Position numbers and translations under genes: made by a program. This document shows, piece by piece, positions 1-9,735 of a DNA stretch of 64,000 bases (position 1 is the stretch's first letter; the number at the start of each line of letters is the position of its first letter). The DNA lies in assembly GCA_033064195.1 (NCBI GenBank), contig JARBJD010000063.1, forward strand, positions 1 through 64,000, written 5' to 3'. The notes below the pieces were generated by a model. The model worked only from the letters and a program-made list of their open reading frames with translations. It was not told the DNA's origin and did no database searches. This DNA comes from Blattamonas nauphoetae (taxonomy: Eukaryota > Preaxostyla > Oxymonadida).

Positions 1-1070
1 AGTTTGGCTGTCAAAGAAATTGAAAAGGTCATCCGAGGAGCGGATGGGTGTTGTGAGGTGAGTGGAAACTAAATTTGTAAGAACTCCGAACTCGAGTCGC
101 AACAATTCTTGCCGTGCTCGGCGAAGAGAGTAACACACCCTCTTCTCTGAAAGAGGGTTTAAGGAAGACAAAAGAAACCAAGGACGAACTGGTTCCGAAA
201 ATGTGGACCAGTGTCCGAAAATACAGATGACATGTGATTTGGAATGATATGAAGGAAGTGCAAATAAATCGGAAAGACATTCTTGAACGAAACGGTGGTC
301 GTGCGAGCACTGGTGAAATAAAGTTGTGATGTGTTTTTGAAATAACAGAATTTTGTGAAGAGTGAAACACACGTACAAATGAGAAACTGAAACTTGTGAA
401 TAGAAATCATGACCTATTTGGGTGTTTGAGATTGGCAAGTGCCAATTTTCTTTAAAATCCATCACGATAACTAAAGAGTTATCGTCGATGGATGAAGTGG
501 AAGTATTGTAAAACTTTCTTTGTGTTTCTGCTATTTTTGTGTTGTTCAATTGTTTTAATTCATTTTCTTCTTTTTGTGTGAGTTTTTGTTTTGTGATTTT
601 AATGTTTCTTGTTTTTGCAGATATTTCCCTCGCTCACAAATCGAGCAAAGGTCTGTTCTTTTGGTTTTGTAGAATTTTTTTGTTTTGTTGCAAAATGAAG
701 AATATGACATGTTTGTTTTCCCTGTTCAACGAGTTTGCGGTGTAAATCCTTCTTCGTTGATTCGAGGCCGGATTTCAGAATTTTTGTTTTGAGTTGGGAC
801 ACTATTGGTTGAAGGTGTATTCGGAATGGAAGCGAATGATGCTTGTGAAGGAGTGAGGAGGAAAGTGATGTCCTCTTCGTTGATTGAATCAAGGATTGAT
901 GGTTCTATGAGATTAGGAAAAGAGAGAAATAAGAGAAAAGAGAGTTGGACTGTTTTTTTTCTCCTTTCGTGACTGTCTGGCTTGATTTTCGCAGCTTGGC
1001 GATGTGTTTTCGTGAATTGCTTTCATTAATTCAGTATCTTCTTGTATGTTGATTTTCTATGAAAAAAAGT
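1..1070. other. No gene recognised
   Basis: Only short unsupported reading frames occur on either strand. I see no repeat, tRNA-like fold or protein motif that I can name. The AT-rich stretches resemble the intergenic DNA elsewhere in the window. Confidence 0.5.
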
Positions 1071-1071
1071 G

Positions 1072-1228
1072 AAAAAAATGAGCGGTAACCTGTTTTGACG
1101 CTGGTCGACGTCGAGTGGGATTTCGAGGTCTCCCACCGATTCTGTCGAATCGGGAGCGGGCATAATTGTATGCCCCCTCCTCGACGTCGAACCCGGCAGC
1201 CTGGGTCTCGCCAAGTGACAACACTTGG
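1072..1228 (-). ncRNA. Candidate structured RNA, unidentified
   Basis: An 11-bp stem (1105-1115 with 1180-1190) encloses three hairpins: 1116-1120/1131-1135 (5 bp), 1136-1142/1147-1153 (7 bp, 4-nt loop) and 1158-1164/1169-1175 (7 bp, 4-nt loop). A separate 7-bp hairpin with a 4-nt loop lies at 1211-1217/1222-1228. Read on the minus strand, the fold is followed by a run of seven T (1078-1072) and then another seven T, which would suit RNA polymerase III termination. GGTTCGACGTC within it resembles a B box. It is not a canonical tRNA, 5S, U6 or U1 as far as I can judge. The two arms of the main stem share the palindrome TCGACGTCGA, so the strand is uncertain. Confidence 0.4.
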
Positions 1229-1473
1229 GAGACACACTGCATTAGTTTCACCTTATCGTCTTTATTTCTCATTTCACGATGTAAATGAGACAAAGACGAA
1301 CAAAGTGAAGTGAATTTATCTAAAGAGAGAAAGATTGAGAGAAAAGAGAGACAAACTATTGTAATAAGCCAGAACTATCTCCTTGATTGGTATGAGTTCA
1401 TGACGACTATCCAGAGCTTTGATGAGAGGTGCTGCTGGATAGTCGCTATATTGTTTGACGAGAAGGTCGTATA

Positions 1474-1659
1474 GGGGTGCGAATAATAAATTGCGTTTCT
1501 GGGCAGGTTCCCCAAATGCATAATTCATCAGTTTTTTTGACTTTTCTCAAATTGTACACAATTAGAAGGTGCTGGGTAATAAAATCCACTGAAAAGAAAA
1601 TGAAGGTGTGACAAAAGTGTTCTGACATTGATAAACTGGAATCTGGACGGATTAAAGCA
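1474..1659. repeat. Left terminal inverted repeat of the mariner
   Basis: It begins GGGGTGCGAATAATAAATTG and matches the reverse complement of 3430-3615 across its whole 186 bp. Confidence 0.9.
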
Positions 1660-1808
1660 GAGTATTTCATTCCATGTTCAACACAACCTGATGAGGGTTG
1701 ATTATTTCAACCAAAATCGTCGATGTGATATCGGTTCCATCCCATCTTCTTGTGAACTCGTGGCCGATCATACTGGTCTGTTTATCTCTGAACCGCATCA
1801 TTTTCAGG

Positions 1809-2039
1809 ATGATCCTGAGAATTATATCTAAGAAAACAATAAAACAGGACACATCTGGACGTCAAATTATGATCGGCTTGGCTGTTGAGGAAATTGTTGG
1901 GTGTCGATTGCACATTCATGATGTTCTGCTATACGTTGCAGTGTCGGAAAGAAAAAATGCCGCGTTTTCAGTTGAATATGACCTTGATGGTTTTCTGGAA
2001 TTTATTTCTGAGAGACATGAGTATTGTTTGAAAAATTGA
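1809..2039 (+). CDS. Small extra ORF inside the mariner, unknown
   Basis: This ATG-started frame of 76 codons lies between the left inverted repeat and the transposase. I do not recognise the protein. It contains a run of hydrophobic and acidic residues ('VEEIVGCRLHIHDVLLYV') and no transposase motif. Mariners normally carry one gene, so this may be captured host sequence or a chance frame. The element's inverted repeat ends 150 bp upstream. Confidence 0.25.
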   Translation: MILRIISKKTIKQDTSGRQIMIGLAVEEIVGCRLHIHDVLLYVAVSERKNAAFSVEYDLDGFLEFISERHEYCLKN

Positions 2040-2094
2040 GAGAATGGAGAAAAAGTCAAAAATAACTTCGTAGATAACATATTGAGAGATATCC

Positions 2095-3348
2095 TTGATT
2101 GATGATCAGTGGAGACAGGTTGCTGACGCAAAACACGATGCACCGGAGGGAGAGAATGACGTGATATTCAGGTGTTGGAAACTAGATTCTCATTTTGGGC
2201 CAGATCGGGATGGTCAAACATCAAAACGAATCCAAAATCGCACTCACATTCTCAGCAGCTACAGAAGAGGCCTCACAACAAAACAATGCCTTGAAGAAGG
2301 GAGAACTCTCTTCGGTCCTTCCGGACCGAAACGGAGGAACATTCAGTTACTTTACAAACAATTTCGACGAGGAAACGTAAATATTGACGTGAAATCTCCT
2401 CCAGGCAGACCACGAAACATGCCGCTTCGTCAGAGACTTCGAGAAGTTATGGAAACGAACAAAGAAGCTCACTCAAAAGAATTGCATCAACTGCTGAGTG
2501 CGATCGTAAAACGGCAAAGAAGATACTGAATAAGGAGCTTGGTTTTCGCTGGCGGAGGGTGAAAAAATTCCACATACCCTTACTCCGCAAAACAAAGTCG
2601 ACAGAGTCATTTTGGCCAAGAGTCTCCTCAAAAGCTAAAAAATGCGATGAAACAGACTTTCTCAACGTGTATACCGGAGACGAGTTGGTTTTACCTTGAC
2701 TATGCAACAAGTGGACTTTGGACACAGGAAGGCGATGAAATCCCCCAAATTCAATCGAAATCTCATTACCAAACAAAGTTCATGATTACTATCTTTTTTG
2801 GCGTTCTGTATACTCCTGTTCTCGATATCCTACCGCAAAACGCGACAATTGACGCTGCATATTTCCGAGATAGGATTCTTCGACCGATGGACCAATATTT
2901 ACGCAGTCTCGATTTCTCCGACCCACCATTTCTGATTCATTACGATAATGCGCCCGCGCACAAAGCCGGGACAGTTAAACAGTACCTAGAAGACAATCGT
3001 AATTACATCAACCTTCCACATCCTCCATACTCTCCGGATTTGAGTCCGTGTGATTTCGCGCTATTTTCCCAAATTAAGGCCGCACTCAGAGATCAACAAC
3101 TCCAGAATAGTGATCAATTATACAACGCCATCAACCGATTCATGACAGAGTGGACATGGGAGAAGCGGGTAGATGTCTTTGAAAGTTGGATTCGGAGATG
3201 TAGACACGTGATTAGAAGAGAGGGCGAATACTACGATAAAGGCCTTTTTTGTTTCTTTTTTCACAACTTCTCTCTTCCTCAACCCATTAGAACTCGAGCA
3301 AACATGGCAACGGGAACATCATGGAGAACCCGAAGATCAAAACGATGA
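2095..3348 (+). pseudogene. Mariner transposase, frameshifted
   Basis: The N-terminal part (2095-2529) has the helix-turn-helix region and a GRPR motif typical of Tc1/mariner transposases. The C-terminal part (2647-3348) carries the DDD catalytic core: 'FLIHYDNAPAHKA' with the second Asp and 'HPPYSPDLSPCDF' with the third, 35 residues apart by my count, against 34 in classical mariner. The first Asp belongs to a 'GDE' that is in a different frame from the rest. At least three frame changes fall between about 2500 and 2700, and I see no in-frame ATG for the N-terminal part. The product is therefore inactive as written. Confidence 0.85.
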
Positions 3349-3429
3349 CTCATCAGATGATGAAGATTAATGCTGAATGGTGTGCACTTTCTCTTCGTTC
3401 GATTGATCTTCAAACAGTTTTTCAAGCAG

Positions 3430-3615
3430 TGCTTTAATCCGTCCAGATTCCAGTTTATCAATGTCAGAACACTTTTGTCACACCTTCATTTTCTTTTCAG
3501 TGGATTTTATTACCCAGCACCTTCTAATTGTGTACAATTTGAGAAAAGTCAAAAAAACTGATGAATTATGCATTTGGGGAACCTGCCCAGAAACGCAATT
3601 TATTATTCGCACCCC
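3430..3615. repeat. Right terminal inverted repeat of the mariner
   Basis: It is the exact inverted partner of 1474-1659 over 186 bp and ends in CCCC just before TATA. Confidence 0.9.
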
Positions 3616-3908
3616 TATAAATCTCCTTCCCGTGCGTGCTGATAGTCGATTTTGGTTTCGTGGTATAAGTTTCCATGATTAAGAGAAGATATGATGGGGT
3701 TGAAAATTGATGAGTTTTGCAAGAATGTATATTGGGGGACGAAAGGATTACTGAGAAATCTGCCTTCCATGGCCCACAAGTCTGTGTCATCACCTGGAAA
3801 GACATTCAACCAACCGATGATTCGCTCCTCACATCACTCAACTTGTTGACATTTCACCTCTCCCTTCCCCACACTCATCAGCAAATGACCTGATTTTTCC
3901 CCCTCTCG

Positions 3909-4475
3909 CCCTCCATTCGACCTGATTATACCCTCACTCTCCCTCCACCCATCGCAAATTCACCTCCTTCCTCCCTCCTCCCATCACAAATTCACTTCCT
4001 TCCGCCCTCCACTCATCACAAATTGACCTCCTTCCGCCCTCCACTTATCACAAATTCACCTCCTTCCGCCCTCCACCCATCGCAAATTGACCTCTTTCCG
4101 CCCTCCACCCATCGCAAATTGACCTCCTTCCGCCCTCCACCCATCGCAAATTGACCTCTTTCCGCCCTCCACCCATCGCAAATTGACCTCTTTCCGCCCT
4201 CCACCCATCGCAAATTGACCTCTTTCCGCCCTCCACTCATCACAAATTGACCTCCTTCCGCCCTCCACCCATCGCAAATTGACCTCTTTCCGCCCTCCAC
4301 TCATCACAAATTCGCCTCCTTCCGCCCTCCACCCATCGCAAATTGACCTCCTTCCGCCCTCCACCCATCGCAAATTGACCTCTTTCCTCCCTCCACTCAT
4401 CGCAAATTGACCTCTTTCCGCCCTCCACTCATCACAAATTCACCTCCTTCCGCCTTCCACCCATCCCATTCCTCC
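3909..4475. repeat. 32-bp minisatellite
   Basis: About 17-18 tandem copies follow the consensus CCCTCCACCCATCGCAAATT plus GACCTCTTTCCG. Units are degenerate at the left end and most alike in the centre. One strand is rich in C and T. The unit is not a multiple of three, so long open frames on the minus strand through the array are chance products, not genes. Confidence 0.9.
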
Positions 4476-4578
4476 AAAAACTCATCTCATCCGAGTTGAA
4501 TTCAGTTCTGTCTCCGCTTCTACTCACTCCTCTACACATCATCTCGTCATCTGGACACAAATCGGAGAATTCGCTGGC

Positions 4579-5312
4579 GTGGATGCAAGGATTCCTTTTT
4601 CAACCTGTCAAAGCGATGAACTCGTTTGGTATCGTCCTGTTGGAGGGAGGCCGGTGAGGCGAATTGACATCAGTGCAGGCAGTGAATTTTCAGCATTTGA
4701 AGGAATACCAAGTGATGTGGGATCAAAGAACGAAACAACCCACAGCCTCAAATCCAGCCAGCAGCAATTCAATCTTGTCCACACTTGCCGCTGTTTTGTG
4801 GATAACATTGACACATGGACATGTTTGTCTTGCCAAACTATCTTCAGAAGCAGGGAAGACGTCACTGTCCAAAACTCCATCGTCTTTCCCCTCATTATCA
4901 TTCCAACGAATTGATATGAACTCCAAATGTCTTGTTGTCGATAACACCGCTTCCATAGTCTCTTCATTCTCTCCACCTTTGGAATCGTCTCCTTTCTCCA
5001 CTCTCTTCCCCACCCACGGAACTGGAAGTCACGAAGTCTGAAATGGGTTTCGAAAACGACATGGGGATGATTAACGAATGCGACTTTGCAAATCACGAGC
5101 TGAAGAAACTTGTGATCACTGGGAAGACCCGTGCACACTGCTTCGTTGGCGAGCAACAATTTGTCGAGTCTGACAAGGATTCAGACAGTCTCACTCTCAA
5201 CGGAATTCACTCTCGCTGTGACATAGGGTTTTTGTCGATGTTTAATTTCTATTCACTAAATTTGGGATGCTTCTGCATCCTCATTCATCGTCATCCAACT
5301 CGTTCTAATTGA
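4579..5312 (+). pseudogene. Possible decayed coding region, unknown
   Basis: Three plus-strand frames follow one another (4579-4914, 4664-5041, 5043-5312) with protein-like but unrecognised composition. A single gene broken by frameshifts would look like this, but so could chance. No domain can be named and no start context resembles the two gene families further right. Confidence 0.15.
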
Positions 5313-6977
5313 CACCATGACATGCTATTATCGTCCTTGCCATCATTTTTTCGTCTCTCTCTCTCATATCTCCTGCCCCCCTCTCTCATCAACTTCGATG
5401 GCGAAGCACACTTACCATGTTCATGATCCGACTTCCCAGCTCCAACAAGTCCTCTCAACTGTCTTCCCACAGTGTGAATGTCATTATAACAGCACAGAGT
5501 CGTTTTTTTGTTCCGTCTGAATCAGTTTCTCTTCACCGTACATGACTTTCCGGCCATTCTTTTCCTTTCATATTTTCGTCGATTTCTCTTCAATTCTTGC
5601 TTTTCTGAATGTTCATCTCGGAAATAATGAAAAGATGGAAAAAATATCGGACAAGAGATTGTCTTGGATAAAAACGAAAAGTTGTTAGGGTTAGAACACC
5701 AACAGTGGTGAAATTGGCGAGAGGTATTCACCAAGCAATGTAAACGTGATTGTTGAGTGTGTTTCGTCTGATATAATGGATCTTGGGAGACGAATTGAAG
5801 TGAAAAGCCTGACTGAGTCACAGTGACAGAAACGGCGTGGTGAGGCTTGGGGTGGGTGAGGATAAACAGGAGTGGTGTTTGGTCAACAAAGAAGTATGGA
5901 GTTCGCTTGATTAGAACCTCTCCCTTTGATTACACACCACCAGTCTGTGGTGGAGGCAAGTTGGAAGCGAGGGGTCGGATGTGGTGCGAGTAGAGTGGAT
6001 TTGAATGAGTAGGTGGAAATGCGGAGAGGTTCGAGGGAGGGGAAGGATGGTGTGATGAGGGATGAATCAGGGACAATAGTGTGATCACATCGATCATACC
6101 AAAATTGATCAAACCACCTAAATCGCCACTATAGCCTTCATTTCACCTATTTTCTCAATAAGACAACTTTTTACAACAAATTGAGGTGAAAAGATGAAAC
6201 TTCTTTTTTTCGGTTTTCATAGTCTCATTTTTTGGTTTCATCATCCCAAAAGAGTGTTCTTCATCTCCTTCTGTCGTGTTTTATGTCCCTCAAAGTTGAT
6301 AAGAGTAAGATAATGTCACATTATTTAACTTGCGGACATGAAGATGTTGAGAGAATGGTCTCCGATGAAAAAATGGATTGAAGATCTTCGACCTCGTTCA
6401 CCAACGGGATAAATCGCCTTCTTCACTTTCTAATATTGTAATTCACAACCTTTGATTGTTTTTATGAAGGCACTTTTGAAATGAAGTGAAGATGAAATCG
6501 GTGAAAATGATCATACCATAAAAATCGGAAGGTGTGATCTAAGGATCACACCTTTCCGTTAAATGATCATACCACTATTCTCTCTGGGGATGATTGTTTG
6601 TTGGAGTGAGTGTGCTCGTGTGACACAATCGCGAACACGAACGATGAAGGGCGAGAGGTGGCGCAGGTGCGGGGAGGTTGAAGAGGGCGGTGAGGAGGGC
6701 TTGCTGTGAGAACTGGATGGATGAAGGAAAAATGAGTACCAAGCAAACAACAACGATAAAACAGCGAGTGGAAAGAAAAATCAAAAAAAAACTCCAAATT
6801 GTTCGCACACCTCTTCAAATTATTCCATGGCCCATAATCTGTGAAAGACCGGTCTTCAGAAACCCACACAACAGCAAATTTGTCCGATTCGACGGCGCCG
6901 TCTCACCATCGAATTCTCCAAGTTTCGTCACTTGTTTTGTTCAAATGTGCATCATCAAGCAGAATGAATGTTGATAT
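5313..6977. other. No gene recognised
   Basis: The stretch contains only short unsupported reading frames. Its one clear feature is the palindrome at 6526-6558, listed separately. GATCAT and GATCAA motifs recur around 6070-6110 and 6505-6580. Confidence 0.4.
6526..6558. repeat. Palindrome flanked by direct repeats
   Basis: CGGAAGGTGTGATC at 6526-6539 is inverted at 6544-6558 with one extra T and a 4-nt loop. The 13-mer AATGATCATACCA occurs on both sides. It could be a terminator hairpin or the remnant of a small inverted-repeat element. Confidence 0.4.
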
Positions 6978-8194
6978 CTACCTTAATTCCGCCAAGTCGC
7001 TTCTCATAAGTGCAATCAATGTTGTACCCACATTCGACGAGAGAAACAACAAAGAGTCGCCGGGATGCTTCATTTGCACAAGAGGCGCTAAATACGTGTC
7101 CAATATCGGCTCAGGTTCGCTGGACATCTGCATTTCACCTAAAACACGCTCAAACGAGACAAGTGACACACCAGGCGGCTTGTACTTCGAGATCATCACT
7201 AAAGCCTGCGATGAATGCTCGTTCAGCAGCTGTGAACGGTTGAGTGTGATGAATTCTGTAATATTCTCAATTGCCTTCGCGCATTCGAACTCAACGTACA
7301 ACTGTTTCCGCATTTGTCTTCTCACAACTTTTTCCTTCGCCACGTAAGTTCCTGGAAGCACATAATTATAAGAAGAGCATCTGCTTGATATGTCGTCAGG
7401 AGCAGAGGCCAAGGCAGAGGAACAAGAATCGCGTTTAAGATGTGTGCGAACTGTTCATACGAAATGAGGTCCGGTGACGACTTGAGCAGAACAGGCAGCG
7501 CCGCCAAGGTGGAGAAGGCGATACAGAACAATGTTAGGTATTCGTCAGTTTCTGTGTGAGGGAAGAAGCACTGCGGTTTCGCCACAGAATCGTTGAATCG
7601 TGTTTCCATCAGAGACTCAAACGCGTGACAGTGTTCCAAGTATCCCGATAAGCGTGCCGAATACTTCATGATCCTGAATCATACGATGATGGTGCGGGTC
7701 CACCAGGTTCATCGACGCTTGAATGGTCGAGATCGTTTTGATAATCCCGAACACCTGTGTCAGCTCCCGACGATCAGTCATCGTCCCATTCACTGCCAGA
7801 CCCAATGTGTTGTGCAGATTGTCTGAGAGTAATCCAAGAAAACGAGCAAAAAAGACAAACTGACGTTCCTCCACTGATAATCCAGGTCCACACATATATG
7901 TCACAAACTCCTTCATCAGATTCACTACAATTGAGTCGTGCAGAAGGTCATCCGTTCTTGGCCTGACATTCGAATTCTGCCAAGATGACGAACCAATGAC
8001 AACAAACAATGTCCAGGATATTTACATCTAAATCGCTCATCACAGCACAGTCTTGGGCAGGCAGCGCATCCAACTCCCCATCGTTGATCCTCTGCAGCAG
8101 TTGCGGGATGTTTGTTGGGTTGACAGGAATTTGAAGCATCTCCAGCTCGTACCACAGAACTCCCAATGACCAGATGTCGCTTTTCGAGTTGTAT

Positions 8195-8235
8195 CTGAAC
8201 TAACGAACAATGAATCAAAAGCCAAGGATACACAC
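8195..8235 (-). other. Inferred 41-nt intron in the kinase pseudogene
   Basis: It has GT...AG ends, with the acceptor at TTCAG. Removal joins 'SPELLTGQL' to 'YNSKSDIWSLG' in one frame, as expected for kinase subdomains VIII and IX. Confidence 0.65.
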
Positions 8236-8502
8236 AATTGGCCTGTCAGAAGCTCAGGGCTCATGTAGAAAAGTGTGCCTGTTTTTTGTGGTTGCCATTT
8301 TGAACGAGTGCCGTAGATTCTGCAACTCACCAGTCACCTAGACACACACCCCACATTGAAAGAGAGAACCATCCATACCAAGTTTCGCCACTCCAGGGCT
8401 CGTCAAATCCACGATTTCTTATTTGATGTCGCGATGAAAACTTATCTGCTTGTGCAGTTCTCGTAATGTTAAAGAAATGTGTGTGATGATATCCAAAATT
8501 CG

Positions 8503-8532
8503 CTGAAGAGAGTGACGATATCAGAGACATAC
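8503..8532 (-). other. Inferred 30-nt intron in the kinase pseudogene
   Basis: It runs from GTATGT to CTTCAG. Removal joins 'KENYILVES' to 'RILDIITHI' in one frame just before the catalytic loop. A third candidate at 7977-8007 (GTTTGT to GGCAG) is less certain because a plain frameshift would explain that site equally well. Confidence 0.65.
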
Positions 8533-8760
8533 CGATTCAACGAGTATGTAGTTCTCTTTCCGGTGCTTCCTAATCAGCTGGCCCGCATCCCCCGAGTTGC
8601 TAAACTCAATCACAACAAACACGCTCTCTTATTCCAACTGAGCACGTCGGAGAAGCGAATGTTTGCGTGGGAGCCATGGAGGATGGATCTGCCCCCTGAG
8701 ATCTTTCTCTCAATTAACAACACGACTATTCACGATATCACTTACATTTTCCATTACCAT

Positions 8761-9430
8761 CTCGAAGTTTGATCGTCTTCAATCATCGCTGGCTGAATGT
8801 GTTTTTTCTTATCAAGAATTGGACTTATCTGTTTTAGTTGTTCTCCTTCACGATAAATCCCAGACACTGGTTCGTCTCCGAATTCACATCGCTGGATGGA
8901 GCCTCGCGAACTCGGACATTTCAAGCAGCTGATTCTATTACCTTCATTCAAGTCTTCAACAGCTAGTTCTCAATGAAATAATCCTCGCGTCACAAAATCG
9001 TACTGACGCAGTAATTCTCCTAAAAAATTATCTTTCTTCGTTTATCATCCCTAAATACATCATTTCTGAACTTTTTTCAATTTCATAAAAACATAGAAGT
9101 TGTCACGATCAACTCTGAAATCTCACGTTTTTTCAATTTTTCTCTTTAATGGATGTATTTTGTCCATTGTTTCACATAGAGACCTCTTTTTTTGTTGTTT
9201 TCCATCCTTTCCCTGTCTTTGAACTTGTTTTGCAATAAAAAGTGTGCAAAAATGTGCTGATCTTAGAAAGGCCATTTCATGCGCGATCAGGCTTGAAATC
9301 TTTAAATTCACCTTTCTTATGTGTACTCAACAACTAAATCTGAATTCAGTAAAATTTGATTTTTTTCCACGCTCATATATTATTTGCATCATTTCATTGA
9401 GATTTACACTGTTCTCCGATCAGACATTGT
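8761..9430. other. No gene recognised
   Basis: A minus-strand frame at 8754-8951 may hold the lost N-lobe side of the kinase pseudogene, but no glycine-rich loop or VAIK lysine is visible. The rest is AT-rich without recognisable features. Confidence 0.3.
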
Positions 9431-9431
9431 C

Positions 9432-9735
9432 TGGGAGCGGTATTGTTTTAGCAATAGTGGAACGTTTCACGTCCTCCGTGTCTTCGACTCGCTTTTCGAA
9501 AACAACAAGGCAGGGACGAAGGGAGGGTGCATCTCAACGCATTATTCCGACCACAGTTTCCACCGATGCATCTTTCGGAAGAACACAGCCGCTGAAAGAG
9601 GCGGCGCACTCTCTTTCAATCAACCAAACCTGATTTTCTTTGAAGACACACATTTCGGTGAGAACAAGACTCTAGAGTATTTGGACAATGCGAAGGACTT
9701 CGCCTTTAATCTGAACTCACTCATCCAATCACCGC
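9432..9735 (+). pseudogene. Orphan beta-helix fragment
   Basis: One frame encodes about 100 residues of right-handed beta-helix repeats: 'FENNKAGTKGGCIS', 'FRKNTAAERGGALSF' and 'THFGENKT' recur at rung spacing. It resembles the ectodomain rungs of the family A genes to the right but is not a close copy of any of them. No signal peptide, membrane span or kinase-like end is attached, so it is a remnant. Its 3' end overlaps the end of the opposite-strand helical pseudogene. Confidence 0.55.

Larger units (their letters stand above)
1474..3615 (+). mobile_element. Mariner-type DNA transposon with long inverted repeats
   Basis: The element is bounded by TATA on both sides, consistent with the TA target used by the Tc1/mariner superfamily. 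It has 186-bp terminal inverted repeats that appear identical base for base, so insertion or homogenisation is recent. Inside lie a degraded mariner transposase (2095-3348) and a short extra reading frame (1809-2039). The transposase is frameshifted, so this copy would need transposase from elsewhere. Most mariners have inverted repeats of about 30 bp, so 186 bp is unusually long. Confidence 0.9.
6978..8760 (-). pseudogene. Protein kinase with helical C-terminus, broken
   Basis: Kinase signatures follow in order on the minus strand: 'HANI' (about 8670), a hinge segment 'VVIEFSNSGDAG' (about 8610), the catalytic loop 'HRDIK' (about 8430), an APE-like 'GTLFYMSPELL' (about 8260), subdomain IX 'SDIWSLGVLWYELEM' (about 8150) and subdomain XI 'NVRPRTDDLLH' (about 7960). 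A long helical region, possibly armadillo-like, follows down to 6978. Two short GT-AG introns restore frame (8503-8532 and 8195-8235). Lesions remain: a base missing after 'SWNK', a TAA directly after HRDIK, a frame change at the position of DFG (reads 'GDW') and further frame changes around 7620-7670. With so many breaks it is probably dead. The N-lobe and start are not resolved. Confidence 0.75.

Noticed and set aside
1105-1190. U1-like snRNA reading of the four-hairpin fold
   Set aside because: There is no Sm site between the junction and the last hairpin, and the 5' end does not complement the inferred 5' splice sites.
4016-4428. Gly and Arg rich minus frames across the 32-bp array
   Set aside because: They are translations of a tandem repeat in several frames at once, with no gene context.
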